A stretch of 64,000 nt of DNA from Nocardioides thalensis (GTDB lineage: Bacteria; Actinomycetota; Actinomycetes; Propionibacteriales; Nocardioidaceae), in assembly GCF_013410655.1 (NCBI RefSeq), contig NZ_JACCFP010000001.1:2379501-2443500 (forward strand), given 5' to 3'. How positions within the stretch are numbered: the stretch's first letter is position 1; every line of letters starts with the position of its first letter. Position numbers and translations under genes: made by a program. Positions 8,688-17,024 of the stretch are shown piece after piece. Below the pieces are notes generated by a model. That model made no database searches and was not told the DNA's origin. It saw only the letters and a program-made list of their open reading frames with translations.

Positions 8688-10058
8688 ATGAAGATCCGCA
8701 CCAAGCGCGCCGCGCTCTACGCGTGGCTGCCCGTGCTCTGCCTGGTGGCGCTGTCGTTGTCGACGGCGCCCGGCTCGTCGGAGGCCCGCCGGGCGGGCAA
8801 CCTCACGATCTCCCCGGGCGAGTTCTACGGCGGCCAGGGCGTCACGTTCAAGGGCAACATCGGCACCGCCGGCAAGAGGTCGATCTGGCTCGAGTTCCAC
8901 ATGGGCCGCGCCGGCGACGACTGGACCCGGATCGAGGGCTCCACACGGGAGACGGAAGCCGACGGCTCTTTCGAGTTCGTGTTCCCCGCCCGCGGCATGA
9001 ACAACATCAAGCTGCGCGTCGCTGCGGCCGGCGGGCTCGCCACCGAGCAGAAGAACTTCACCGCGCACGACCAGGCGGTGACCCTGGCGGTCCAGCCGGA
9101 CGACCTGGACTACGGCGACAGCTACTGCGGCGGCAGCCGCCGCCACTTCATCAGCTACGACGCGGTGGCGGCGGAGGGCTACACGCTCACCGTCGACTCG
9201 ACACCGGACGGAGAGCCGGTGCTCGAGGGCCGCGGAGTGCGGCTCGAGAAGCGGGTCAAGGGCACCGACTGGCAAGAGGTCGCCACCGCCACGATCGACG
9301 ACAAGGGCAAGGCGACCTTCGACCTCCCTGGGTCCGCCAGTACCGGCCAGGTCGCCTACCGCGCCCGCCTCGCCGAGTGGACGGACAACGACAGCGAAAT
9401 CGGCTGGTACCCATCGTTCCCGACGTACGTCGACGCGCAAGAGCGCCCCAACGCCGTGACGATCGTCGAGGCGAAGGATCCGACCGCCGACCCCTGGGCA
9501 GATCCCGAAAGTCTGATCGTCGAATGGCCCACCGTCACCGACGCATTGGTCGATGACATCATCATTGCCTGGAACCAGGGTCCCACGCCCCCGGACCGTC
9601 CGGGCTCCGCCGATGACCGGGCCTTCCGGGCGCCGAGCGCGACGCAGCTCGCTTTGAACGACCTGCAACCGAACAAGAACTATTCGTTTGCGGTGTTCAC
9701 GCGCAGCGACCAGGGAATCTGCTCGAAGGCTGAATCGGATACGGAGAAAACCGACCCGATCCCTCAACCACTGCCGGTAGAGGGGTTCTCTGCTACCGCT
9801 CTCGCACCCCGCGAGGTCAAGCTCACGTGGAACCCGATCAGTGATGCGCCACCGGAAGGCCAGCAGCTCACGAGTCTATTGATCTACCGGGACGGTGCGT
9901 TCGTTACAGCGCTCCCGCCGACTGAGACGAGTTATACGGACACCACGGTCTGGCCCGAAGGCAACTTCACCTACGAGATCTACACGGTCAATCACTGGGA
10001 CGTGGAATCACCGCACGAGACGGCCTTCGTCCAGACCCCGCCGGAGGTGACCCCGTGA
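8688..10058 (+). CDS. Secreted protein with fibronectin type III-like C-terminal domains
   Basis: 456 residues with a signal peptide (LYAWLPVLCLVALSLSTA, cleavage near SSEA). Residues ~35-130 form a beta-rich domain resembling an immunoglobulin-like surface module (GEFYGGQGVTFKGNIGTAGK). Residues ~250-355 and ~358-450 look like two fibronectin III repeats, with LQPNKNYSFAVFTRSDQG and the paired pattern FSATALAPREVKLTWNPIS. No enzyme motif is seen. From about 9475 on, codon use changes: many A/T-ending codons (ATT, GCA, TTG, CTA, AGT, GTA) appear, unlike the first half and the neighbours. The 3' end overlaps the GH16-like gene as GTGA, so the two products are probably made together. Confidence 0.7.
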   Translation: MKIRTKRAALYAWLPVLCLVALSLSTAPGSSEARRAGNLTISPGEFYGGQGVTFKGNIGTAGKRSIWLEFHMGRAGDDWTRIEGSTRETEADGSFEFVFPARGMNNIKLRVAAAGGLATEQKNFTAHDQAVTLAVQPDDLDYGDSYCGGSRRHFISYDAVAAEGYTLTVDSTPDGEPVLEGRGVRLEKRVKGTDWQEVATATIDDKGKATFDLPGSASTGQVAYRARLAEWTDNDSEIGWYPSFPTYVDAQERPNAVTIVEAKDPTADPWADPESLIVEWPTVTDALVDDIIIAWNQGPTPPDRPGSADDRAFRAPSATQLALNDLQPNKNYSFAVFTRSDQGICSKAESDTEKTDPIPQPLPVEGFSATALAPREVKLTWNPISDAPPEGQQLTSLLIYRDGAFVTALPPTETSYTDTTVWPEGNFTYEIYTVNHWDVESPHETAFVQTPPEVTP

Positions 10059-10945
10059 AGACGACGACCAGCCGCATCGCGCGCGGCGCGATCATGACCG
10101 CGGCCCTCCTCGTCGGGACGCTGATCCTGCCGGGCACCGCCGACGTCTCCGACCGGGCGCCGGACGCACGCAAGGCGGGCCAGGGCACCGCGTCCCAGAA
10201 CTACGGGTGGGCGCCGTCGCTCTTCGACTTCGCCTGGGAGTACGGCGAGTCGCTCACCGACCGGCCCGGACGCGGGACGAAGCGCCAAGGCCGGTGGCTC
10301 GACGTCACCACCGGGTCCGGTCGCGCCGCCCGTCACAACGGCGGCCTGATGATCGAGAGCAAGTACGGCATCGTCGCCCCGGCCGACTCGGGTTCCGGCG
10401 ACCACGGCACCACGACGCTGACCCTCCAGGGCAACCCGCAGACCTACGGCCGGTGGGAGCTGCGCGGCAACGTCTGGGGGCAGAACGACAGCGGCGGCCA
10501 CTACACGGTGCGCTACTCGCTGGTGCCGGAGAAGGATCCCGACTGCACCGCGCGGTCGATCACGATCGCGCAGTTCTCCCGCGCCAAGGACTCCTACTCG
10601 TTCGGGGCGTACACGCCCAACAAGAAGCGCGCATGGCGCAAGTCCATGGGCGGCGTCCCCCAGGGAGTCCGCAGCGAGACGAACAGCCACGCCTACGCGG
10701 TCGAGGTCGGCAAGGACCACATCTCCTGGTTCCTCGACGGCAAGGTCGTCGGCGTCGTGAAGACCAAGGCGGCGATCCCGAAGGTGCCGCTGACACTGCG
10801 GCTCTCCCTGATCGGCAGCAACGACAAGGAGATGCAGCACACCTACGTGATCCAGGACTGGATCCGCGGGTTCCCGATCGGCAAGGGCAAGCAGGTGAGG
10901 TCCGGCCCCGGGCTCAAGGCCGGGAAGCACAACTACCCCTGCTGA
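10055..10945 (+). CDS. Secreted GH16/concanavalin-like protein without the GH16 catalytic motif
   Basis: 296 residues, GTG start overlapping the previous stop, with a strong GGAGGTGA ribosome site five bases upstream. A signal peptide (ARGAIMTAALLVGTLILPGTA) is followed by a jelly-roll domain: PQTYGRWELRGNVWG matches the GH16 strand that precedes the active site, and SHAYAVEVGKDHISWFLDGKVVG matches the following GH16 strand pair. The ExDxxE catalytic signature expected between them is not present; the matching stretch reads SITIAQFSRAKDSYSFGAYT. It may bind rather than cut a glucan. Two Cys (near the middle and the last residue) could form a disulphide. Confidence 0.65.
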   Translation: MKTTTSRIARGAIMTAALLVGTLILPGTADVSDRAPDARKAGQGTASQNYGWAPSLFDFAWEYGESLTDRPGRGTKRQGRWLDVTTGSGRAARHNGGLMIESKYGIVAPADSGSGDHGTTTLTLQGNPQTYGRWELRGNVWGQNDSGGHYTVRYSLVPEKDPDCTARSITIAQFSRAKDSYSFGAYTPNKKRAWRKSMGGVPQGVRSETNSHAYAVEVGKDHISWFLDGKVVGVVKTKAAIPKVPLTLRLSLIGSNDKEMQHTYVIQDWIRGFPIGKGKQVRSGPGLKAGKHNYPC

Positions 10946-10948
10946 GGA

Positions 10949-12064
10949 TCAGCCCTGGTCGTCGGCGAAGTCCTCGTTGTGGGTGCCCGGCCGAGGTGCC
11001 CACGGCTTCTCCTCCGCGGGCCGCACGACGATCAGCCGGTCGCCCCGAGCGAGCAGCGCCACGACCGGGTCGAAGTAGCGGTAGACCTTCTCGTCGCGGA
11101 CCACCGCGATCACCTGGTCGGGCAGTGACTGCGGCTGACGGCCGACCTCGGTGACGAGCAGGTCCCGCTCGGCGACCTCGAGCCCGTCGCCGTAGGTCAG
11201 CAGGTCCTCCATCACCGTGCCGAGGGTGGGCGACAGCGTCGACAGGCCGAGCAGGCGTCCGACTGCGTCGGCGGAGATGATCACCGAGTCGGCGCCGGAC
11301 TGGCGCATGAGCGGGGCGTTCTCCTGCTCGCGCACCGCCGCGACGATGAACGCGTCGGGGTTGAGCTGGCGGACGGTGAGCGTCGCGAGCACGTTGGTGT
11401 CGTCGCGGTCGGTGGTGACGATGACCTGGTCGGCCGTGGCGACCCCCGCGCGGCGCAGCACCTCGCGGCGGGTCGCGTCGCCGGTGACGACCGCGAGCTG
11501 GTCGGCATGCGCGTCGGCCATGGCCTCGGGGCTGGGGTCGACGACGACGACGCTCTCCCGCTCCAGTCCGTTGTTGACGAGCGTGTCGACGGCGCTGCGG
11601 CCCTTGGTGCCGTAGCCGACGACCACGACGTGGTGTCCCATGTGTCTCCTCCAACGGGCGATCCGGAACAGCTCCCGGCCGCGCTGGGCCAGCACCTCGA
11701 GGGTGGTGCCGATGAGCAGCACCAGGAACGCGATGCGGGCGGGGGTGATGACGAAGGCGTTCACGAGTCGCGCCGTGTCGCTCAGGGGCGCGATGTCGCC
11801 GTACCCCGTCGTCGACAGGGTGACGGTCGTGTAGTAGATCGCGTCGATGAGCGTGATCGTGCCGTTGGGGTCGGCAGCGGTGGCGTCGCCGCCGTCCTTG
11901 TAGCCGTCCCGGTCGAAGTAGACGAGCAACACGGTGCCCACCAGGATCGCGAGAGCCGCGAGGATGCGGCGCCCGAGCTCCCACCAGGGCGACCGGGTCC
12001 GCTCCGGCAGAGCCACCCGTCCGCGGGTCTCGACGACCGCTGCGGCCTGGGGGTCCTCGCTCAC
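10949..12064 (-). CDS. Potassium channel with RCK/TrkA-N domain
   Basis: 371 residues from GTG 12064. One hydrophobic segment (ILAALAILVGTVLLVYF) is followed by the pore loop with the selectivity filter TTGYGD (residues 85-90) and a second membrane segment (FLVLLIGTTLEVLA), giving a two-helix channel subunit that assembles as a tetramer. A cytosolic RCK domain follows, with the nucleotide-binding motif VVVVGYGTKGRSAVDTL near residue 150 and a TrkA-C-like tail. It probably mediates ligand-gated potassium flux. It faces the GH16-like gene tail to tail with a 3-bp gap. Confidence 0.9.
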   Translation of the reverse strand: MSEDPQAAAVVETRGRVALPERTRSPWWELGRRILAALAILVGTVLLVYFDRDGYKDGGDATAADPNGTITLIDAIYYTTVTLSTTGYGDIAPLSDTARLVNAFVITPARIAFLVLLIGTTLEVLAQRGRELFRIARWRRHMGHHVVVVGYGTKGRSAVDTLVNNGLERESVVVVDPSPEAMADAHADQLAVVTGDATRREVLRRAGVATADQVIVTTDRDDTNVLATLTVRQLNPDAFIVAAVREQENAPLMRQSGADSVIISADAVGRLLGLSTLSPTLGTVMEDLLTYGDGLEVAERDLLVTEVGRQPQSLPDQVIAVVRDEKVYRYFDPVVALLARGDRLIVVRPAEEKPWAPRPGTHNEDFADDQG

Positions 12065-12071
12065 GGCTGTG

Positions 12072-12077
12072 AATCTA
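12072..12077 (-). promoter_or_regulatory. -10 box, leaderless potassium channel promoter
   Basis: TAGATT on the minus strand ends seven bases before the GTG start at 12064. No ribosome site is present, so a leaderless transcript is likely. This also supports the chosen start. Confidence 0.5.
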
Positions 12078-12110
12078 GTGCAGGCCCGGTGCCGATCGTC
12101 GGAGACGCCA

Positions 12111-12141
12111 CGAGCCGCCGCCCCGACGGGGCGGCGGCTCG
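12111..12141 (-). terminator. Strong hairpin terminator after the dicarboxylate symporter
   Basis: Perfect inverted repeat with 14-bp GC-rich arms (CGAGCCGCCGCCCC and its complement) and a 3-base loop, starting 16 bp after the symporter stop codon. There is no U-tract, as is usual for actinobacterial hairpin terminators. It also insulates the potassium channel promoter. Confidence 0.75.
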
Positions 12142-12156
12142 CGACAAGCGACGGGC

Positions 12157-13524
12157 TCAGACCAGCGCTGGGGCCCTGGTCCCGGCCTCCTTCTCGTCCT
12201 CCTCGGCCGGCGGCGCGCCGTGGTCGTCGACCATGGTGGTCTCGTCGAACGGGTCGTCCCCGGCGAGCACCCGGTCGAGCTGGGAGCGATCGAGACCACC
12301 GGTCCAGGTCCCGATGAGCACGGTGGCGACCGCGTTGCCGGCGAAGTTCGTCACTGCGCGGCACTCCGACATGAAGCGGTCGATCCCGACGATCAGCCCG
12401 ACGCCGTCGACCAGGTCCGGCCGGTGCGAGCTGAGCCCACCCGCCAGGGTTGCCATGCCGGCACCGGTGACGCCGGCGGCGCCCTTCGAGGCGATCATCA
12501 TGAACAGCAGGAGCGAGACCTGCTCCCCGAGCGAGAGCGGGTCACCCATCGCCGAGGCGATGAACAACGACGCCATCGTCAGGTAGATGGCCGTGCCGTC
12601 GAGGTTGAACGAGTAGCCGGTCGGCACGACGACGCCGACGGTGGACTTGTCGACACCGGCGTGCTCCATCTTCGCGATGAGCCGCGGCAGGGCGGTCTCG
12701 GACGAGGACGTCGACACGATCAACAGGAACTCCCGGCCCAGGTAGCGCAGCAGCGCGAACAGGTTGATGCCGGTCGTCACCTTGAGAAGGACCCCGAGGA
12801 CGACGAACACGAACAGCGCGCACGTCGCGTAGAAGCCCAGCATCAGCACGGCCAGGCTCTTGAGCGCCTCGACACCGGTCTCCCCCACGACGCCGGCGAT
12901 CGCCCCGAACGCGCCGATCGGCGCGGCCCACATGACCATCCCCAGCACCCGGAAGACGAGCCGCTGGACGTGGCCCACGCCGCGCAGGACCGGCTCGCCG
13001 GTGCGGCCCATGGCCTGCAGAGCGAAGCCCACGAGCAGAGCGACGAGCAGGGTCTGCAGCACCTCGCCGGACGTCAGCGCGGACAGCATCGAGTCGGGGA
13101 TGATCCCGAGCAGGACGTCGGTCGTGCTGGTGTGCTCGACCCCCGCCGCCTGCTCCGCCCCCGCCGACGCGGTCTCCTCGGTGATGCTCAGCCCCGAGCC
13201 GGGGTGCAGGACGTTGCCGACCAGCAGGCCGATCGCGAGGGCCGCGGTGGACATCGCCACGAAGTAGCCGAGCGCGAGACCGCCGACCTTGCCGACCCGG
13301 GCGGCGCTGCGCACCGACCCGACGCCGAGCACGATCGTGCAGAAGATGACCGGCTGGATCATCATCTTGATCAGCGCCACGAACGCCTCGCCGAGCGGCT
13401 TGAGCTCGACGGCGAACGCCGGAGCGAGCAGTCCGACCGCGATGCCGGCGGCGACCGCGGCGATCACGGCGATGTAGAGGAAGTGCGTGCGATCCCTGCG
13501 CGCCGCACGGCTGTGGTTGCTCAT
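12157..13524 (-). CDS. dctA: C4-dicarboxylate/glutamate:cation symporter (DAACS family)
   Basis: 455 residues of the dicarboxylate/amino acid:cation symporter family, with about eight membrane helices plus two re-entrant loops. Family signatures are intact: the serine-rich loop IVSTSSSETALPRLI, the following PTGYSFNLDGTAIYLTMA, and the second hairpin MIASKGAAGVTGAG. It imports C4-dicarboxylates such as succinate or malate with Na+ or H+. ATG 13524 has a good AGGAGG site. The divergent sensor kinase/response regulator pair is of the CitA/DcuS-CitB type that controls dicarboxylate carriers, which supports DctA over a glutamate carrier. Confidence 0.87.
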   Translation of the reverse strand: MSNHSRAARRDRTHFLYIAVIAAVAAGIAVGLLAPAFAVELKPLGEAFVALIKMMIQPVIFCTIVLGVGSVRSAARVGKVGGLALGYFVAMSTAALAIGLLVGNVLHPGSGLSITEETASAGAEQAAGVEHTSTTDVLLGIIPDSMLSALTSGEVLQTLLVALLVGFALQAMGRTGEPVLRGVGHVQRLVFRVLGMVMWAAPIGAFGAIAGVVGETGVEALKSLAVLMLGFYATCALFVFVVLGVLLKVTTGINLFALLRYLGREFLLIVSTSSSETALPRLIAKMEHAGVDKSTVGVVVPTGYSFNLDGTAIYLTMASLFIASAMGDPLSLGEQVSLLLFMMIASKGAAGVTGAGMATLAGGLSSHRPDLVDGVGLIVGIDRFMSECRAVTNFAGNAVATVLIGTWTGGLDRSQLDRVLAGDDPFDETTMVDDHGAPPAEEDEKEAGTRAPALV

Positions 13525-13579
13525 CGTTTGACCTCCTGGTGCCGGCCTTCCCGGCTCGTGACCGACTCTCGCGAGCCGC

Positions 13580-13593
13580 GTGACGTGCGTCAC
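13580..13593. promoter_or_regulatory. Palindrome between symporter and two-component system
   Basis: GTGACGTGCGTCAC is a perfect 6-2-6 inverted repeat in the 153-bp gap between the divergent symporter and sensor kinase genes. It is a candidate site for the CitB-type response regulator encoded downstream of the kinase. The rest of the gap shows no other clear element. Confidence 0.45.
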
Positions 13594-13677
13594 CGTTGCG
13601 TTCGTTGTGTTCGTGACCTGCGCCACAAGAACCGCCGGGTGCTGCGCGAGAATGCGGAGGTGCGCCGCCCCCGACCG

Positions 13678-15249
13678 ATGGCCGACCTCTCGGTCGCCCG
13701 CCAGATCCTGCTGCTGCAGGTCGGCGTGGTCCTGCTGCTGGTCGGGGTCGCGATCGCCCTCGCGACGTACGACGCCCGTCGTGACGTCCGCGACCACGCC
13801 GCCGACCGAGCGGCAGCCGTCGCCGAAGCGGTCGCGGACTCCCCGACCGTTCGCGGCGCGGTCCGGACCGCGGACCCGACCCGGGTCCTGCAGCCCTACG
13901 CCGAGGACGTGCGGATCGACACCGAGACCGACTTCGTGGTGGTCATGGGCCTCGACCGGATCCGTTACACCCACCCGGACCCCGACCGGATCGGCGAGCC
14001 GTTCGTCGGTGACCTCGGCGGTGCGCCCGAGGGGGAGGTCTTCACCCAGCAGTACACCGGGACCCTCGGGCCGTCGATCCGCGCCGTCGTCCCGGTCCGC
14101 GACGGCGACGAGGTCATCGCGCTGGTCTCCGTCGGGGTGGAGGTGAGCGACGTCTACCGTCAGCTGTGGCGTGACGTGGTGGTGATCCTCGCGGTGGCCG
14201 GCGGGGTGCTGGCCGTCGGCGTCGTCGGCGCCGGCCTCGTCAGCCGCCGGCTGCGGCGGATGACCCATGGGATGGGCGAGCGCGAGATCGCCCGGATGTA
14301 CGAGTACTACTCGGCGGTCCTCCACGCGGTGCGCGAAGGACTGCTGCTGCTCGACCAGGACGGCCGGGTCGAGCTCGTCAACGACGAGGCGCGCCGCCTT
14401 CTGGACCTGCCCGAGGACGTCGTCGGGCGGGAGGTCGGTGACCTCGGCCTGGCACCCGGCCTCGTCGCGGCGGCGCTCGGTCGCACACCCGAGTCCGACG
14501 ACCTCTACCTCGCCGGGGACCGCATGCTCGTGGTCTCCACCGCTCCCGCTCTCTGGGAGGGTCGGGAGGTCGGCTCGGTGGTGAGCCTGCGCGACCACAC
14601 CGAGCTGAGGTCGGTGACGGGCGAGCTCGACCTGGTCCGGCGGCTCACCGAGTCGCTCCGCTCGCAGAACCACGAGTCGGCCAACCGGCTCCACACCGTC
14701 GTGTCCCTCATCGAGATGGGGCGCGCCGAGGAGGCGGTCGACTTCGCCACCGAGGAGCTCCAGGTCGCCCAGCTCCTGACCGACCGGGTCGTCGGGGCGG
14801 TCGACGACCCCGTCGTCGCGGCGCTGCTGCTCGGCAAGTCCGCCGAGGCCGCGGAACGGGCGATCGAGCTCACCGTCTCGGGCAACGTCGAGGGAAGTGC
14901 CGACGTGCCCGGTCGCGACCTCGTGACCGTGCTGGGCAACCTCGTCGACAACGCGTTCGACGCCGTCGCCGACGCGGCCGAGAAGCGGGTCGCCGTCCGG
15001 CTCGAGGGAGACCGCGGCACGCTGACCATCGAGGTCGACGACAGCGGTCCCGGCCTCGGCGACGAGGACGCGGCCCGCGTGCTCGAGCGCGGCTGGACGA
15101 CCAAGGCGGCGCCGGGTGCCGGTCGCGGGCTCGGGCTCGCCCTGGTCAGTCAGGTGGCCCGTCGCAACGGCGGCGAGGTGCGCATCGGCCGGTCCGACCT
15201 CGGCGGTGCGCGGTTCACCGTCGTGCTGCGGCCGGGAGCAGGCTCGTGA
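13678..15249 (+). CDS. Sensor histidine kinase, CitA/DcuS type
   Basis: 523 residues from ATG 13678; an in-frame GTG at 13660 is possible. Layout: membrane helix at ~8-30, extracytoplasmic PDC/Cache-type sensor domain (~31-165, ending VVPVRDGDEVIALVSVGVEVSDV), second helix (~170-195), PAS domain (VLHAVREGLLLLDQDGRVELVNDEARRLL), then an SPOB-type dimerisation helix with QNHESANRLHTVVSLIEMG, where the His after Asn is the phosphorylation site, and an HATPase domain (NLVDNAFDAV, DDSGPGL, GRGLGLALV). This layout is that of citrate and C4-dicarboxylate sensors, fitting the divergent symporter. Its stop overlaps the regulator start (GTGA). Confidence 0.92.
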   Translation: MADLSVARQILLLQVGVVLLLVGVAIALATYDARRDVRDHAADRAAAVAEAVADSPTVRGAVRTADPTRVLQPYAEDVRIDTETDFVVVMGLDRIRYTHPDPDRIGEPFVGDLGGAPEGEVFTQQYTGTLGPSIRAVVPVRDGDEVIALVSVGVEVSDVYRQLWRDVVVILAVAGGVLAVGVVGAGLVSRRLRRMTHGMGEREIARMYEYYSAVLHAVREGLLLLDQDGRVELVNDEARRLLDLPEDVVGREVGDLGLAPGLVAAALGRTPESDDLYLAGDRMLVVSTAPALWEGREVGSVVSLRDHTELRSVTGELDLVRRLTESLRSQNHESANRLHTVVSLIEMGRAEEAVDFATEELQVAQLLTDRVVGAVDDPVVAALLLGKSAEAAERAIELTVSGNVEGSADVPGRDLVTVLGNLVDNAFDAVADAAEKRVAVRLEGDRGTLTIEVDDSGPGLGDEDAARVLERGWTTKAAPGAGRGLGLALVSQVARRNGGEVRIGRSDLGGARFTVVLRPGAGS

Positions 15250-15938
15250 CCGTGCGGGTGCTCGTCGTCGAGGACGAGGTGCGAGCGGCCGAGGCGCACG
15301 CGTCGTACGTCGGCCGCGTTCCCGGGTTCGAGGTCGCCGGCGTCGCCCACTCCGTCGCTGACACGATGCGCATCCTCGAGGCCGAGCGCGCGCAGGGCCG
15401 ACCGGTCGACCTGTTGCTGCTCGACATGAACCTGCCGGACAGGCACGGCCTCGGGCTGGTCACGAGCGTCCGCGCCGCTGGTCACCTCGCCGATGTGATC
15501 GCGGTGACCGCGGCGCGCGACACCGATGTCGTCCGGCACGCGGTCGCGCAGGGCGTGGTCCTCTACCTGCTCAAGCCGTTCACGTTCGCGACGTTCCGGT
15601 CCAAGCTCGAGCAGTACGCCGCCTACCGGACGCACCTCGACGAGTCACCCCGCGAGTTCGTGCAGGACGAGGTGGACCGCCTGCTCGGCACCCTCCGCCC
15701 CTCCGGCACCGCGCCGCTCCCGAAGGGCATGAGCGCGGAGACGCTCCGCGAGGTCACGTCGGCGGTGCGGGCCTCGCCCGGGGGCCTGTCGGCCAGCGAG
15801 GCGGCCGCGGCCATCGGGACCTCCCGGGTCACCGCGCGCCGCTACCTCGAGCACCTCGCGTCCAGCGGCCTCGTCGAGCGGCAGCCGCGCTACAGCGGCG
15901 GCGGCGGGCGGCCCGAGGTGGCCTACCGCTGGCGGTGA
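15246..15938 (+). CDS. Response regulator, CitB/DcuR type
   Basis: 230 residues. The receiver domain has the acidic pair at Glu9-Asp10, the phospho-acceptor Asp60 (LLLLDMNLPD) and the conserved Lys in YLLKPF. The C-terminal part has a winged-helix of the kind found in CitB/DctR regulators (GLSASEAAAAIGTSRVTARRYLEHLASSGLVER). It is translationally coupled to the kinase by a GTGA overlap and presumably activates the divergent symporter gene when dicarboxylate is present. Confidence 0.93.
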   Translation: MTVRVLVVEDEVRAAEAHASYVGRVPGFEVAGVAHSVADTMRILEAERAQGRPVDLLLLDMNLPDRHGLGLVTSVRAAGHLADVIAVTAARDTDVVRHAVAQGVVLYLLKPFTFATFRSKLEQYAAYRTHLDESPREFVQDEVDRLLGTLRPSGTAPLPKGMSAETLREVTSAVRASPGGLSASEAAAAIGTSRVTARRYLEHLASSGLVERQPRYSGGGGRPEVAYRWR

Positions 15939-15942
15939 CGTC

Positions 15943-16911
15943 TCACCAGCGGTCGCGCGCCTGGACGACGCGCTCGCGCAACCGGGCCATCAGCTCCCGC
16001 CGCGCGCGCGAGGTCGCCTGCTGCGGGAAGACGGTGTCGAACGCGGCGTTGACCCCCGCGCCGATCAGCACGGCCAGGGCAGCGATGTAGAGCCACAGCA
16101 GCACCGCGATGGGCGCGGCGAGCGGGCCGTAGATCGACTTCGACTCAGCAGCGGTGACCGTCAGCACCCAGCGCAACAGGTAGGAGCCGAGGATCCACGC
16201 GATGAGCGAGAACGTGGCGCCGGGGAGGTTGAAGCTCCAGTTCGTCCGGACTGGCACCGACACGTGGTAGAGCGTCGCGAGGAAGCAGATGCAGACGATG
16301 ATGACGACCGGCCAGTAGAAGCTCATGAGGAACTCGGCGCGGTTGGGCAGCCAGCTCCGCACGATCTTCGGGCCCGCCACGATCAGCGGGATCGACACCG
16401 CTCCGGTGAGAACCGCCAGGATGTAGAGGAAGAACGACAGCGCCCGGGTCTTGACGATGCCCCGGCTGCCGCCGAGCCCGTGCATGACGGTGATGGTGTC
16501 GACGAAGACGTTGAGGGCCCGCGACCCCGACCACAGTGCGAGCACGAAGCCGAGCGAGATCACGTCGAAGCGCCCGCCCTTGAGCACGTCCTCCATGGTC
16601 GGCTCGATCACCTTCTCGACCGCCCGCTCCGTCAGGAAGCTGGAGCTGAGGTCGATGACCGCGCGCCGCACGTCCTCGATCTGCGCGGCCGTGAACGTGT
16701 CGGACACATACCCGATCGCGCCGGCGAGCGCGAAGATCAGCGGCGGCACCGACAGCACGGCGAAGAACGCACCTTCGGCGGCAAGCCCGGTCACCCGGTA
16801 CTTCAGGCACGACCCGACCGTGGTGACGATCAGCCGCCAGATCGTGTGCCGGACCCGCTGCAGGAGGGTGCGGTCAGCCGCCTCCGGCGTCTGCGAATCC
16901 TCGTCCTGCAC
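15943..16911 (-). CDS. YihY/BrkB-family inner membrane protein
   Basis: 322 residues with about six membrane helices. The family core is clear: an N-terminal re-entrant segment GLAAEGAFFAVLSVPPLIFALAGAIG, then the characteristic LGFVLALWSGSRALNVFVDTI, and long hydrophobic helices toward the C-terminus. Members were once called ribonuclease BN but are membrane proteins of unknown, possibly transport, function. GTG 16911 follows a -10 box by seven bases. It lies tail to tail with the response regulator and is not obviously linked to it. Confidence 0.88.
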   Translation of the reverse strand: MQDEDSQTPEAADRTLLQRVRHTIWRLIVTTVGSCLKYRVTGLAAEGAFFAVLSVPPLIFALAGAIGYVSDTFTAAQIEDVRRAVIDLSSSFLTERAVEKVIEPTMEDVLKGGRFDVISLGFVLALWSGSRALNVFVDTITVMHGLGGSRGIVKTRALSFFLYILAVLTGAVSIPLIVAGPKIVRSWLPNRAEFLMSFYWPVVIIVCICFLATLYHVSVPVRTNWSFNLPGATFSLIAWILGSYLLRWVLTVTAAESKSIYGPLAAPIAVLLWLYIAALAVLIGAGVNAAFDTVFPQQATSRARRELMARLRERVVQARDRW

Positions 16912-16918
16912 GCGCGTT

Positions 16919-16924
16919 ACCGTA
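16919..16924 (-). promoter_or_regulatory. -10 box, leaderless YihY promoter
   Basis: TACGGT on the minus strand ends seven bases before the GTG at 16911, with no ribosome site in between. Confidence 0.5.
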
Positions 16925-17012
16925 GCCGCACCCGCGACCGTCAGCGCTGGCGCCGCGCGACGTCGGCGGGCGCGGCGACCTGAAACTTCCGGCGCTGGTG
17001 GCTGTCCGCTGC

Positions 17013-17018
17013 GATAGT
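17013..17018 (+). promoter_or_regulatory. -10 box, leaderless phosphotransferase promoter
   Basis: GATAGT ends six bases before ATG 17025. This favours ATG 17025 over the upstream in-frame GTG at 16998. Confidence 0.5.
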
Positions 17019-17024
17019 CGGGAC

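Noticed and set aside
12220..13677. Open frame upstream of the sensor kinase, antisense to the symporter
   Set aside because: No recognisable domain; composition is that of a shadow frame. The kinase starts at 13678 with its membrane helix.
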